A stretch of DNA of 64,000 nt from PWQG01 sp040882255 (GCA_040882255.1 JBBEBP010000016.1:62001-126000), one strand, 5' to 3'. Counted from the first letter of the stretch, positions 1-8,989 are shown. Numbers and translations: made by a program. The notes: generated from the sequence alone by a model not told the origin.

Positions 1-935
1 GCGCCGGCCGCCGACAGACCCGCTCCGGTTCCGGTGGCACGCGCGCCCGCCCGGGCGGCTGCCTTGCCCGCCAGTCGTGCTCTGGCACCCCGCAGGACCG
101 CGCTGCCAGCCAGTCGTGAACTGCCCGCCGCCACCAGCCCTGCGGTCAGGGTGGTGACAGCCGGTTGCACGACCAGACCATCCGTCGCCTTTTCGCGCAA
201 GGCGTCCCACTCCATGGGAGTGGCGCTCTGTGTCACCGCATCAGTGGGCAACTGGCCTCGCTGATACAGGCGTCCTTCCGACGCCGCCATGTGCCGTATC
301 CGTTGGCGGGTGACGCGGTCCAGATTACTTTCCAGCTCCCGCAGCCGCCGGGCATACAGTTGTCCGGCAGCCGCCATGTCGGCCTCCAGATGGCCCGCCA
401 GGCCACTGTCCTCCAGCAACATACCCTGCATGCGGCCGGCGATGTAGCGGTCCAGGCTCCCCTCTCCGGTCATTTCGCGCCCCATCTCGTACAACAGGCG
501 GTAGTTGGTACCCACGGCATAGTGCCAGTCCGCGACTTCGGCCACCTGGACACGCACCCGGTCAAAACTGGCGGTCAGCCTTTCCCGCAGCAGGGCATCC
601 AGATCCGATTCGAAGGCTTCCTGTGCCACCGGCGCCGAGTCCGCCCACCACTGATGCAGCTCACCGCTGACCTGCTCCAGTTGGCGCGGAGAGACCACCG
701 CCACCAGCTCCTCGTCGATGAACCGCACCATCCGGCCGATCAGATGCGATTCATGGTCGAGTTCCAGGCGGGCCTGATGCAATGCGCGCTCCTGCCAGTC
801 GATGCGCATGGGCACAAGGAACAACAACACAAAAACCGCCAGGAACAGCACGGCAGACAGCCGGCTGCTCTTGCGGCCGGTGATCGGTGCGGCAATGCCA
901 GCCGCCATGTTGTTCTCTGACCTTTCGGTAACCAT
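1..935 (-). CDS. Hypothetical single-pass membrane protein, 3' end outside the window
   Basis: A minus-strand frame stays open from 935 to the left edge, so only about 311 N-terminal codons are visible. I chose the ATG at 935, 7 bp after the stop of the hydrolase/OsmC gene; an in-frame ATG at 908 is the alternative, with AGAG upstream. One hydrophobic segment lies near residues 26-43 (LSAVLFLAVFVLLFLVPM), followed by a helical, charged, presumably periplasmic region rich in Glu, Arg and Leu. The last visible part is rich in Ala, Gly and Arg (AAGSSRLAGSAVL) and may lead into a second membrane segment. I do not recognise the family. The close spacing suggests co-transcription with the upstream gene. 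That it is a real gene is fairly sure; its function is unknown. Confidence 0.7.
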   Translation of the reverse strand, partial: MVTERSENNMAAGIAAPITGRKSSRLSAVLFLAVFVLLFLVPMRIDWQERALHQARLELDHESHLIGRMVRFIDEELVAVVSPRQLEQVSGELHQWWADSAPVAQEAFESDLDALLRERLTASFDRVRVQVAEVADWHYAVGTNYRLLYEMGREMTGEGSLDRYIAGRMQGMLLEDSGLAGHLEADMAAAGQLYARRLRELESNLDRVTRQRIRHMAASEGRLYQRGQLPTDAVTQSATPMEWDALREKATDGLVVQPAVTTLTAGLVAAGSSRLAGSAVLRGARARLAGKAAARAGARATGTGAGLSAAG

Positions 936-942
936 TTTGTGA

Positions 943-2169
943 TTATACCATGTGCCCGTTCCGGGAACCGGATCCGGAAAGCGACGTGACCACCCGGATA
1001 TCGCCATGCAGCGTACGGTGAACCGGGCACCGATCAGCAATCTCCAGCAGGCGTTCGCGCTGCTCATCACTCAGCTCGCCTTCAAAATACAGGGTGCGGG
1101 ACAGCTCATCGACCTTGTCATTGCCCGCCTCACACCCTTCGCAGTCCTCGGCATGCACTTTCCGGTGACTGACATCACAGCTGACTCGCTCGAGTGCCAG
1201 CTTCTTGTGGCGGGCATACATGTTGATCGTCATCACCGTGCAGGTGCCGAGGGCCGACGCCAGCAAGGCGTAGGGGTCCGGTCCCTGGTCACCGCCACCG
1301 GCCTCACGGGGTTCATCGGCTACCAGACCGTGGCTTCCGGCCTGGACACGGCACAGGAAACCGTCCTCGGTGCGACCGGAAACTCGTACACCATCCGCGG
1401 CAGCAGCAGTCTCCTCGGCCAGGAAACGGCCGGCCCAGGCCGCGATGACGGTCGCCGCGTATTCAGCGTCGGCGCGCCGGGTGAGCAGATGATCGGCATC
1501 ATCCAGGCTGACGAAACTTTTCGGATGCCTGGCGGCACGGTAGATGGCCTCGGCATTGCTGATATTGACCACACGATCCGTCGGGGAATGCATGACCAGC
1601 AGCGCGCGCCGCAATCCGCCTACCCGGCCGGGCAGGTCCTGCTCGTTGACGTCTTCCACGAAATCACGGCGTATCCGGAAGACCCGGCCGGCCAGCTCCA
1701 CCTCCGCACTTCCCTCCTGCCTGATGGCATCCAGTTTTTCTTCAAACTGGCGCAGAACATGACGGGGAGAAGATGGCGCGGCCAGCGTCGCCACGGCCCG
1801 CACACTGTCCAGGCGTCCGGCCATGGCCAGCACGGCCGTACCGCCCAGTGAATGCCCCAACAATACCTGGGGTGCTTCGTACTGTTGGCCGAGCCAGGCG
1901 GCCGCATCCTCCAGGTCATCCAGATTGCTGGTGAAGGTCGTGTCCGCAAAATCCCCCTCGCTCTCGCCCAGTCCGGTGAAATCGAATCGAAGTACGGCAT
2001 AGCCGGCACGCGCCAGCGACCGTGAGATCGTCCGGGCCGCCCGGCTCTGGCTGGAACAGGTGAAGCAGTGGGCGAACACGGCCGTGGCTCGCCAGTGTCC
2101 GCCCGGCGGCAATTCCAGACTGCCCTGCAGCGTTGTTCCGTTTCTTGCGGTAAACTGTATTCGTCCCAT
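943..2169 (-). CDS. Bifunctional alpha/beta hydrolase / OsmC family protein
   Basis: The protein is 408 aa. The N-terminal half (about residues 1-255) is an alpha/beta hydrolase with nucleophile elbow GHSLGG, an acidic residue in SPTDRVV and the catalytic His in DADHLL. The C-terminal half (about 270-408) is OsmC-like, carrying the two redox cysteines in LGTCTVMTINMYA and RCPVHRTL. OsmC proteins reduce organic hydroperoxides; this fusion is a recognised proteobacterial architecture, but the substrate of the hydrolase part is unknown. The start at 2169 is set by a clear ribosome site (GAGGAAATAATG) and by homology to hydrolase N-termini (MGRIQF); longer open sequence upstream lacks both. A membrane protein follows 7 bp downstream. 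Cytoplasmic, since no signal peptide is visible. Confidence 0.9.
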   Translation of the reverse strand: MGRIQFTARNGTTLQGSLELPPGGHWRATAVFAHCFTCSSQSRAARTISRSLARAGYAVLRFDFTGLGESEGDFADTTFTSNLDDLEDAAAWLGQQYEAPQVLLGHSLGGTAVLAMAGRLDSVRAVATLAAPSSPRHVLRQFEEKLDAIRQEGSAEVELAGRVFRIRRDFVEDVNEQDLPGRVGGLRRALLVMHSPTDRVVNISNAEAIYRAARHPKSFVSLDDADHLLTRRADAEYAATVIAAWAGRFLAEETAAAADGVRVSGRTEDGFLCRVQAGSHGLVADEPREAGGGDQGPDPYALLASALGTCTVMTINMYARHKKLALERVSCDVSHRKVHAEDCEGCEAGNDKVDELSRTLYFEGELSDEQRERLLEIADRCPVHRTLHGDIRVVTSLSGSGSRNGHMV

Positions 2170-2503
2170 TATTTCCTCGCTGTCAGTGTGGATGCCATCC
2201 GGTGGACGCGGGCGCCAACGCCCTGTTACGTCCGGACACGGCAAATGTAGCATGATCGGATGGTGCACGGCACAGCGACAACACGGAGCCAGCCAGAGCA
2301 TGAAAGAGCCCGATGACCCACTGGGTGACAAGCAACGGCAGAGCCGGCGCTTTGCGGTATCCGCCAACCGCGGCCGGGCACGGCACCAGGTCCGTTATGT
2401 GGAGTCCGGAGGCGGCAATCCCGATAGCGATTGCCGGGTCTGTGCCCCGATGATCACCCCGGGCGGACCTGAAACAGGCACGACGCCCACGGATAGCGAA
2501 CCT
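2170..2503. other. Intergenic region between divergent hydrolase/OsmC and methyltransferase genes
   Basis: These 334 bases separate two divergent genes and should hold both promoters; no convincing -35/-10 pair was found. The plus-strand frame of the methyltransferase is open across the whole gap, so an N-terminal extension from an ATG at 2300 is possible; it would add 68 residues including a CRVC motif. A 24-base dyad lies inside (listed separately). Confidence 0.5.
2413..2436. repeat. Inverted repeat, 8 bp arms
   Basis: CGGCAATC at 2413-2420 is repeated in inverted orientation as GATTGCCG at 2429-2436, with an 8-base spacer. It lies about 68 bases before the chosen methyltransferase start. 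It could be an operator or an mRNA hairpin; no T-run follows. Confidence 0.5.
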
Positions 2504-3097
2504 ATGTGGGACACACGGTACAAAACCGAACAATACCTCTACGGAACCGCTCCCAATGATTTCCTGGCCGGGCAGTACCACTGCCTGCCGGAGAATGGCC
2601 GGGTGTTGTGTCTGGCCGATGGCGAGGGCCGTAACAGTGTCTTCCTTGCCGGTCTGGGGTTCGACGTCACGGCCGTCGACCAGTCAGCCGTGGGGCTGGA
2701 GAAAGCGGACCGGCTGGCGCGGGAACAGGATGTGTCCATCACCCTGGTGCAGGCCGACCTGGCCGATTGGCCACTGGGTTCGCAGCAATGGGACGCCATC
2801 GTGGCCATCTTCTGCCACCTGCCCCCGACCATCCGCAGCCATGTGCACTCTCAGATCCCCGCCGCACTGAAGCCGGGGGGAGTGCTGTTGCTGGAAGCTT
2901 ACACACCAGCGCAGCTGTCGCTCGGCACCGGAGGCCCGCCGGATGTGGACCTGATGCAGAGCGCCGACATCCTGGAAGCGGAGCTGTCTTCTCTGAACTT
3001 TAGACATTTGCTGGAAACGGAACGGGACGTCTTCGAGGGCAGCGGGCATACCGGGCGTGGCGCCGTGGTGCAGGTGATCGCGCAATGCAGCCCCTGA
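2504..3097 (+). CDS. Class I SAM-dependent methyltransferase
   Basis: The 197-aa protein has the compact Rossmann methyltransferase fold. Motif I is seen as VLCLADGEGRNSVFLA near residue 35, the acidic motif II as VTAVDQS, and a post-I segment as LVQADLADWP; KPGGVLLLEAY matches the usual late strand. The N-terminus MWDTRYKTEQYLYG is what relatives of this family normally start with, which fixes the start at 2504 although its ribosome site is weak (GATAGCGAACCT). The family resembles TehB-like small-molecule methyltransferases; the substrate cannot be read from the sequence. The frame is open upstream, so a longer form starting near 2300 is possible. Cytoplasmic. Confidence 0.85.
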   Translation: MWDTRYKTEQYLYGTAPNDFLAGQYHCLPENGRVLCLADGEGRNSVFLAGLGFDVTAVDQSAVGLEKADRLAREQDVSITLVQADLADWPLGSQQWDAIVAIFCHLPPTIRSHVHSQIPAALKPGGVLLLEAYTPAQLSLGTGGPPDVDLMQSADILEAELSSLNFRHLLETERDVFEGSGHTGRGAVVQVIAQCSP

Positions 3098-3169
3098 AGC
3101 ACGGACTGTTCCTGTGCGCCTTTTCCGGGCAAAATGGCGCCCTGCAGCGACCTGAGCACAGGAGAACCC

Positions 3170-3790
3170 ATGCCAGCCGATCAGATACTGCCCCTGGTGG
3201 GCCTGATCATCGTCATGACCGGCACACCCGGTCCCAACAATCTGATGTTGATGACTTCCGGGGCCCGATTCGGCTTCCGGCGCTCCATTCCGCATATTCT
3301 GGGTATCGTGGCCGGGTGCCAGACGCTGTTGCTGGGCATCGCCCTGGGCCTGGGCAGCCTGCTGCAGACCTGGCCCATTGCCGAACGGGCACTGCAGCTG
3401 CTCTGCATCGGCGCCCTGCTCTACCTGACCTGGCTGCTGCTCAGGCCATCAGCGCCTCATGAAAACGCCCTGCATGACGAAGTGCCTGAAGGGACGCCGG
3501 CCGCCCACCCGCTGACGTTCTGGCAGGCCGCCCTGTTCCAGTGGGTCAATCCCAAGGCCTGGATGATGATGGTCACGGCGCTCGCCGCCTACAGTCAACC
3601 GGATAACGTGACGGGCAGCATCGCCGTCATTGCCGGACTGTTCCTGGTTCTGAGCCTGCCGGTCATCGGCTTCTGGAACCTGTCCGGAGCCGCCCTGCAC
3701 AACTGGCTGGCCAATCCGGCGCGCGAACGCTGGTTCAATCGTCTCATGGCTGTGCTACTGCTGACTTCCCTGTATCCGATACTGCAGTAG
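3170..3790 (+). CDS. LysE/RhtB family amino-acid exporter
   Basis: This 206-aa integral membrane protein has the N-terminal signature TGTPGPNNLMLM of LysE translocators and about six hydrophobic segments. The family exports amino acids or similar small metabolites across the inner membrane; the substrate is not predictable here. The start at 3170 follows GGAGAA by 5 bases. Length is normal for the family (about 200 aa). It lies 72 bp downstream of the methyltransferase and ends just before a long hairpin (3795-3847), which may terminate its transcript. Confidence 0.9.
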   Translation: MPADQILPLVGLIIVMTGTPGPNNLMLMTSGARFGFRRSIPHILGIVAGCQTLLLGIALGLGSLLQTWPIAERALQLLCIGALLYLTWLLLRPSAPHENALHDEVPEGTPAAHPLTFWQAALFQWVNPKAWMMMVTALAAYSQPDNVTGSIAVIAGLFLVLSLPVIGFWNLSGAALHNWLANPARERWFNRLMAVLLLTSLYPILQ

Positions 3791-3794
3791 ATGA

Positions 3795-3847
3795 GGCCGG
3801 ATATTTTCGCTTTGGCGCGTCACCGCGCCGCTGCGAAAAATCCGGCC
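3795..3847. terminator. Long hairpin downstream of the LysE gene
   Basis: GGCCGGATATTTTCGC at 3795-3810 pairs with GCGAAAAATCCGGCC at 3833-3847 with one bulged base. An inner stem GGCGCG (3814-3819) pairs with CGCGCC (3824-3829) around a TCAC loop. No long T-run follows, so it may be a factor-dependent terminator, an RNA stabiliser or another regulatory structure. Confidence 0.55.
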
Positions 3848-3849
3848 CC

Positions 3850-3867
3850 CTTGTACATTCGTACAAG
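3850..3867. promoter_or_regulatory. Perfect 18-bp dyad upstream of the radical SAM gene, candidate operator
   Basis: CTTGTAC and GTACAAG form a perfect 7-bp inverted repeat with ATTC between them. The site ends 32 bases before the radical SAM start codon, a position fitting a repressor operator near the promoter. The bound protein is unknown. Confidence 0.45.
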
Positions 3868-3899
3868 CTTCATAGACCTACAAGCAGCAGGGATCTGGT

Positions 3900-4850
3900 A
3901 TGCTGGAAAATATGGAAGCCATCGATATTCACGACATCACCTCCCCGCGGCACGCGGACAGCTGGACGCACACCCGCGCCGGTGAACCGCGCGGGCACAT
4001 TGACTCGGACCGTCTGCGCGAACTGTGGATCCACACCGGCACGGCCTGCAACCTGTCCTGCCCGTTCTGCCTGGAAGGGTCCCATCCGGGAGATAACCGG
4101 CTGCCTGCGATGAAGCTGGAAGATATCAGACCCTTCATCCGGGAAGCCGTGGAACTGGGCGTGGAGCAGTTTTCCTTCACGGGCGGCGAGCCGTTCGTGA
4201 TCCGCGACTTCACCCGCATCCTTGATCTGGCCAGCCGGCACCGGCCCTGCTTCGTGCTGACCAACGGTACCGCTCCACTACTGCGGCGCACACACCAGAT
4301 CCTGCCCCTCAGGGACAACCCCTTCCCCGTTCGATTCCGCGTGAGTCTGGACTACCCCGATGCGGCGCGCCATGACGTGGACCGGGGTGCCGGGAGTTTC
4401 GCCGAATCCCTGCAGGGCATACGCTGGTTGCATGACAACGGCTTCGAGGTATCCATCGCCCGGCAAATGGACGAAGGGGAAGATGAAGCGGCGGTGGAAT
4501 CGGACTTCCGGGACATATTCCGGGAACACGGAATTCCGGAGGACCTGGCCTTCACCGCATTCCCGGACTTCGGGACACCCGGCACGGAAGACGGCAGCCC
4601 GGAAGTGACCGAGACCTGCATGGAGAAGTACCCCACCCGGGAAAGCCGGTCGCATTTCATGTGTACCTACACCCGGATGCTGGTCAAACGGGGTGACCGG
4701 GTCAGGGTCTATGCCTGCACGCTGGTGGATGATGATCCGCAGTACGACCTGGGAGGCACACTCAGGGAAAGTCTGGACGAACGCATCATGCTGCGTCATC
4801 ACCGCTGCTTTGCCTGCTACCGATTCGGAGCCAGTTGCAGCGCTCCGTAA
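3900..4850 (+). CDS. Radical SAM protein with Cys-rich C-terminus
   Basis: The 316-aa protein has the radical SAM cluster motif CNLSCPFC (Cys50, Cys54, Cys57) that binds a 4Fe-4S cluster and S-adenosylmethionine, followed by the typical FTGGEPF segment. The C-terminal 60 residues contain at least five further cysteines (CTYTR, YACTL, CFACYRFGASC), suggesting an auxiliary iron-sulfur cluster as in SPASM/twitch enzymes. The start at 3900 is preceded by AGGGA; Met5 is a possible alternative. I cannot name the substrate. No obvious precursor peptide or partner enzyme sits next to it: the LysE gene is upstream and the next gene is convergent. Two inverted repeats just upstream suggest specific regulation. 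Confidence 0.88.
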   Translation: MLENMEAIDIHDITSPRHADSWTHTRAGEPRGHIDSDRLRELWIHTGTACNLSCPFCLEGSHPGDNRLPAMKLEDIRPFIREAVELGVEQFSFTGGEPFVIRDFTRILDLASRHRPCFVLTNGTAPLLRRTHQILPLRDNPFPVRFRVSLDYPDAARHDVDRGAGSFAESLQGIRWLHDNGFEVSIARQMDEGEDEAAVESDFRDIFREHGIPEDLAFTAFPDFGTPGTEDGSPEVTETCMEKYPTRESRSHFMCTYTRMLVKRGDRVRVYACTLVDDDPQYDLGGTLRESLDERIMLRHHRCFACYRFGASCSAP

Positions 4851-4860
4851 GACGGAACCA

Positions 4861-6627
4861 TTACAGATCCAGCCAGGCCCGCACCTGCGATTCGGTCAAT
4901 ATTCCGCTGTGCGCCTCGGACTGGTGGTCTTCATCAAAATAGTAGCTGCGGGGCAGCTCGCCGTACCACTGCGGATCGATGGTGAAACGCAAGCGTTCAG
5001 CAAACGGATCCGCAAACATCCAGGACCGTATGGCGGCCAGATCGTAATCGAGCAGAAAATCCTCGGCATCCTCACGCTGATCAATGGGATCGGTAGAAAC
5101 CAGTACCAAAGGCAGCTCCGGATGCTCTTCCGTCAGACGGCCCAGCATATCCAGTTCCACCATGCAGGGTGGGCAGTCAACGGACCAGAGGGCCAGCAGG
5201 AATTCTCGTCCCTCGTACTCTTCCTGAATCGCCGCAAAGGTTTCCCCGGTGAAGGGCCGGATATCGATCTCCGTGCCAACGCCGCTGTTTCCGCCTGATC
5301 CGGAGAAAACTTCCTTTTCACCCCCGTTTTCTGCTGCCTGCTGTTCGTTCTGTGCACGGTCCGCCTGCAGCGAAACCGTACGGAAACCCTCGGCACGAGT
5401 CCACCACGCCGCCACCGGCCCCTGCGGGCCTTGCAGCAACAACGGGTGATCACTGCTGTTTTCTGTCTCCAGCACAATGGCCGGCTCGTTCCAGTGCTCT
5501 CCGCCATCCGCCGAACGGGTGGCAAGCAACGTGCTCACCGCTCCATCGAAATGTTTCCAGACCAGGTGAACGATACCATTGTGCTCCAGGACCTGAGGAT
5601 GCCCGGCGCCCGGCCGGCCATCCACCTCATGGACCTGACCGGTATGCTCTCTGCGGAGATCGTGCCGTGCGTAATGCAGGCCCTGGCGCTTCTCCCCATT
5701 GGTGAACCAGGCCATATGATAGCCATGGTCCGCATCCTGTGAGGCAGCCAGTGCCGGACCATGGTGGGGACAGGCCTGGATCCGCCAGTCATCGTCGGTG
5801 GCCCGGACCGGTTCACTGACCACGCCATCCGGATCAATGGCGGCCATAGCATGATCCCGTGCGTTGCCTTCAAAGACATGGCGCCACAACAAGGCAACTC
5901 CGCCGTCGACGGTGGGAGCGGTGGCAATACGGCAACATTCACAGCTGTGATCGGCCACCTTGCGGTTGGGAGAGAAACTCGCACCATGGTCATTGGAGAA
6001 TGCGTAGTACACGGCACTTCCAGTGTATTCCCCGCCCGCATCCAGCGCTGTCTCCAGGTCACGCTTGTCCAGCCAAATCAGGTACAAATCGCCGTCACCG
6101 GTCAGATGCAGGCTCTCGAAACGATGACTGGTCAGCAACCCGTCATCATTGACAGTGCGCGGTGGCTCGAAGTTACGTCCCCCGTCCGTCGAGCGGCTGA
6201 AGCGGATATCGCCAGTGAACTGCCCTTCCGTCTTCTGTGTCCAACTGACATAGACATGATCGCCAGATTGATCCACTGCAATCTTGGGCCGATTCTCGCC
6301 ATTGGTTTCGATATCCTCGGGATCCTCGTTGACCTGCACCGGCGTCTCGTAGGTATCGCCTTCATCCCGCGAACGGCTGACCCAGGCATAGCCGTCCTGT
6401 TCGAACACCACCCACAACGTACCAGCACTGTCGAACCAGGCGCTGGGTGTGGTGCCGCAGTGCACCGATACCACGGGCCTTGCCCCGTCCTCACCGGATG
6501 GCTGACATTCCACACTGGCCAACGCCGGTCCAGACCGGATGGCCAACAGTACCAGAGCACACAACATCATCGCCGCAGCACATCGGCCGGTAGCATGTTC
6601 CATCATCATCGGGTCCTTTCTGTTCAT
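4861..6627 (-). CDS. Exported BNR/sialidase-like beta-propeller fused to a TlpA-type thioredoxin domain
   Basis: The 588-aa protein starts with a hydrophobic export signal (about residues 16-37). Four Asp-box repeats follow (SRSRDEGDTYE, SRSTDGGRNFE, FSNDHGASF, TRSADGGEHW), the hallmark of BNR/sialidase-type propellers, though true sialidase catalytic residues are not evident. A Cys cluster SCECCR (about 228-233) and ACPHHG (near 285) could bind metal or form disulfides. A low-complexity linker (about 425-452) leads to a C-terminal thioredoxin-like domain with a WSVDCPPC motif (Cys485/Cys488). It is 73 bp downstream of, and co-oriented with, a TonB receptor, so the pair probably works together in the envelope. 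Met7 is an alternative start with a better-spaced AAGGA. Confidence 0.8.
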   Translation of the reverse strand: MNRKDPMMMEHATGRCAAAMMLCALVLLAIRSGPALASVECQPSGEDGARPVVSVHCGTTPSAWFDSAGTLWVVFEQDGYAWVSRSRDEGDTYETPVQVNEDPEDIETNGENRPKIAVDQSGDHVYVSWTQKTEGQFTGDIRFSRSTDGGRNFEPPRTVNDDGLLTSHRFESLHLTGDGDLYLIWLDKRDLETALDAGGEYTGSAVYYAFSNDHGASFSPNRKVADHSCECCRIATAPTVDGGVALLWRHVFEGNARDHAMAAIDPDGVVSEPVRATDDDWRIQACPHHGPALAASQDADHGYHMAWFTNGEKRQGLHYARHDLRREHTGQVHEVDGRPGAGHPQVLEHNGIVHLVWKHFDGAVSTLLATRSADGGEHWNEPAIVLETENSSDHPLLLQGPQGPVAAWWTRAEGFRTVSLQADRAQNEQQAAENGGEKEVFSGSGGNSGVGTEIDIRPFTGETFAAIQEEYEGREFLLALWSVDCPPCMVELDMLGRLTEEHPELPLVLVSTDPIDQREDAEDFLLDYDLAAIRSWMFADPFAERLRFTIDPQWYGELPRSYYFDEDHQSEAHSGILTESQVRAWLDL

Positions 6628-6700
6628 GTCCTCAGTGTACCTGTGCCGGAGTCAGCCTGTGCTGTGGCAAAATGTCGCGCCCTGCAGTGATTATGTCCCG

Positions 6701-8989
6701 TCAGTAATGATAAGCCGCCTCCATGACCACGGTACGGAACGGCCAGGGATGATGCACATAGGCCTCCTCGTTGGTCACATTGTCCACACCGAGCGACAGT
6801 CTCAGCCGTTCGCTTGCCGCCCAGTTGGCCCGCAGGTTCACCATGCGATGACTGTCCATCGCACCGAACACACCACTGACAGTGTCACTGTTCTCCATGG
6901 TGTTGTACTGATTGCTCGCGTAACGCATACCACCGCTGACCTCGACTGTGCGGGTCAGCTGATAGTCCAGTAACAGATTGGCTCGCCAGCGCGGCATACG
7001 CGGGAAATCCTTCCCTTCCACTGCCCGGTTCACCGCGTTTCGCTCGATCTTCGCGTGGATGTGACTGACATTGAATCGCACGCCCAGCGGGGTATCGAAC
7101 AGGCTGCGCTGGTTCCAGACCAGTTCAACACCGTCCGTCCGGACCCGGTCTATCGGCAGGAAGGTGTTCAGGTCCACTCCATCCACGACGCCACGTTGCC
7201 CGAAGATCACATCATCAATACTTTCCGTGAACACATTGAACCGCACCAGGCCGCCGCCCTCGATAACACGTTCCAGACCGAGGTTGTGGTGGACGCCGGC
7301 TTCCGGTGCCAGGCCCGGATTGGAAACCTGGGCCGTACGGCCGGCATCCAGTGTCTGGAACAGTTCTTCCACCACCGGGAACCGCACAGCCCTGGCCAGG
7401 GAATATCTCATCTGCCACTGCGGTGCCGGTCTATACCCCAATGACAGTTTGGGCGACCAAGCCGTATCGGAGCGCCCGGGATACTGCGCATCATCGATGA
7501 ATCCCCCATCGGCCGCCCAGTGTTCGTATCGCAGCCCCAACCCCAGCTCCCAATCATCGGCAAACGTCCATCGCGTCTGGGCATAGGCAGCGCGGGTCGA
7601 CATGCTCCCACCACTGGCCCCTGTCAATGAACCGGTCCGCCCGTTGGCATAGTCCGGGGACGTGTAGTCAAACACTCCGAGCGTGTAGCGGCTGTAGTGC
7701 AATCCGGTGCTGAATAACAAAGAGTCGGCACCCGCGAACCCTTCCCGGCTGATTTTCATGTCGGCAGTCTGCCAGCCGGTACCGTCATGCCGCACCACCC
7801 GGCCACTACCGTCAAAACCCGGCGTCCGAGGGTGCTCGCTGGAGCGTCGCTCCTCGTCTTTGCGGATATCGAAATCCGTGGCAAAGGCATCCACATACCA
7901 GTCATCGTCGCCCAGGGGACCACTGATACCGACTCCCAGCAGCAACGATTGTCTTTCCTGTTCGCTGAGGGCAAATGGGTTGGCCCAGGCGCCGCCAACC
8001 GCGAACCGGCTATCTCCGGCAGCCACAGTGCCTCCCCATACCGGCTCGCCTCGCTCGTCGGTCAGGAAGTTGTTCTTGCCCCGCAGGCCCCGGTCACGCT
8101 CTTCGTAGGCCACCGTGGCGCGCACCGTATAGCGGCCCAGATCATACTCAGCCTTGGTCTTGTAGAGATTGGTGACTGCGCTCTCGCTACCCGAGTCACC
8201 GAAATACATGACCGCATCGCCCTCGCTGTCCCGTCCGGGGATCGCACCGGTCACCAGCGTTTCACCGCCCTGTGCCGGAGATACCGCTCCCGCATACTGG
8301 TCCATCGGCTGACTGTGGTTACTGATACGGTTGTAGAAAGTGTACACGCTGAGATCTCCCCAGCGGTTGCCGTAGGCAAGAAACTGTCTTCCACCATCAT
8401 AGCGCTCATCCGTGGACAGGACATCATAGTCCTGCTGGAAGAAGGCGCCTTCCAGGGTGACTGTCTCCCGCTCCGGCATGCGGGTCTGGATATTGACCAC
8501 CCCGCCCATGGCATTGCCGCTGTATTCGGCGGAAAACGGGCCATAGACCACGTCGATCGATTCGGTTTCATCCGGCGCTACCAGGGACCAGCGCGGTGGA
8601 CTGTTCCAACGCGCCTGCAGGTGATAGTGCAAGGGCAGGCCATCGGCAAAGACCATGGTCCTCGGCCCCTGAAACATGTTGGAGCCACGCATGCCCAGCG
8701 TGCCGTTCGGATCACCAATGAAGCGGCGGCGCACCACCAGTCCCGGCTCGTAGCTGATACCGTCCTCGATAGTGGTCATGTTGATACGTTCCAGCATATC
8801 CGCATCCACTCTGGAAACCGGACTGAAACCGCCCCCATCCGAAAAAAGCTGCCTCTCACCCAGGACCAGCACTTCCTCGACCCGGCCGCCCTCATCGGGC
8901 GCTGCCGCCACAGGACTGGCGACCTGGCTCGCCGCAAGCAATGCGCCAGCAAGCCATACCGGCAACATCCGGCCTTCAATGCACACCAT
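6701..8989 (-). CDS. TonB-dependent outer-membrane receptor
   Basis: The 762-aa protein has a signal peptide (LPVWLAGALLAASQVASPVAAA), a TonB-box-like VEEVLVLGE segment, a plug domain (MRGSNMFQGPRTMVFADG; GNAMGGVVNIQT near its end) and a C-terminal 22-strand-type barrel ending in AYHY. Such receptors import scarce ligands such as metal chelates, vitamins or glycans using TonB energy. I chose the ATG at 8989; the ATG at 8968 (MLPVW) has a better ribosome site (AAGGCCGG) and is equally possible. The BNR/thioredoxin fusion gene follows in the same operon. The ligand is unknown; the Cys/His-rich partner makes a metal complex one option, which is inference. Confidence 0.93.
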   Translation of the reverse strand: MVCIEGRMLPVWLAGALLAASQVASPVAAAPDEGGRVEEVLVLGERQLFSDGGGFSPVSRVDADMLERINMTTIEDGISYEPGLVVRRRFIGDPNGTLGMRGSNMFQGPRTMVFADGLPLHYHLQARWNSPPRWSLVAPDETESIDVVYGPFSAEYSGNAMGGVVNIQTRMPERETVTLEGAFFQQDYDVLSTDERYDGGRQFLAYGNRWGDLSVYTFYNRISNHSQPMDQYAGAVSPAQGGETLVTGAIPGRDSEGDAVMYFGDSGSESAVTNLYKTKAEYDLGRYTVRATVAYEERDRGLRGKNNFLTDERGEPVWGGTVAAGDSRFAVGGAWANPFALSEQERQSLLLGVGISGPLGDDDWYVDAFATDFDIRKDEERRSSEHPRTPGFDGSGRVVRHDGTGWQTADMKISREGFAGADSLLFSTGLHYSRYTLGVFDYTSPDYANGRTGSLTGASGGSMSTRAAYAQTRWTFADDWELGLGLRYEHWAADGGFIDDAQYPGRSDTAWSPKLSLGYRPAPQWQMRYSLARAVRFPVVEELFQTLDAGRTAQVSNPGLAPEAGVHHNLGLERVIEGGGLVRFNVFTESIDDVIFGQRGVVDGVDLNTFLPIDRVRTDGVELVWNQRSLFDTPLGVRFNVSHIHAKIERNAVNRAVEGKDFPRMPRWRANLLLDYQLTRTVEVSGGMRYASNQYNTMENSDTVSGVFGAMDSHRMVNLRANWAASERLRLSLGVDNVTNEEAYVHHPWPFRTVVMEAAYHY

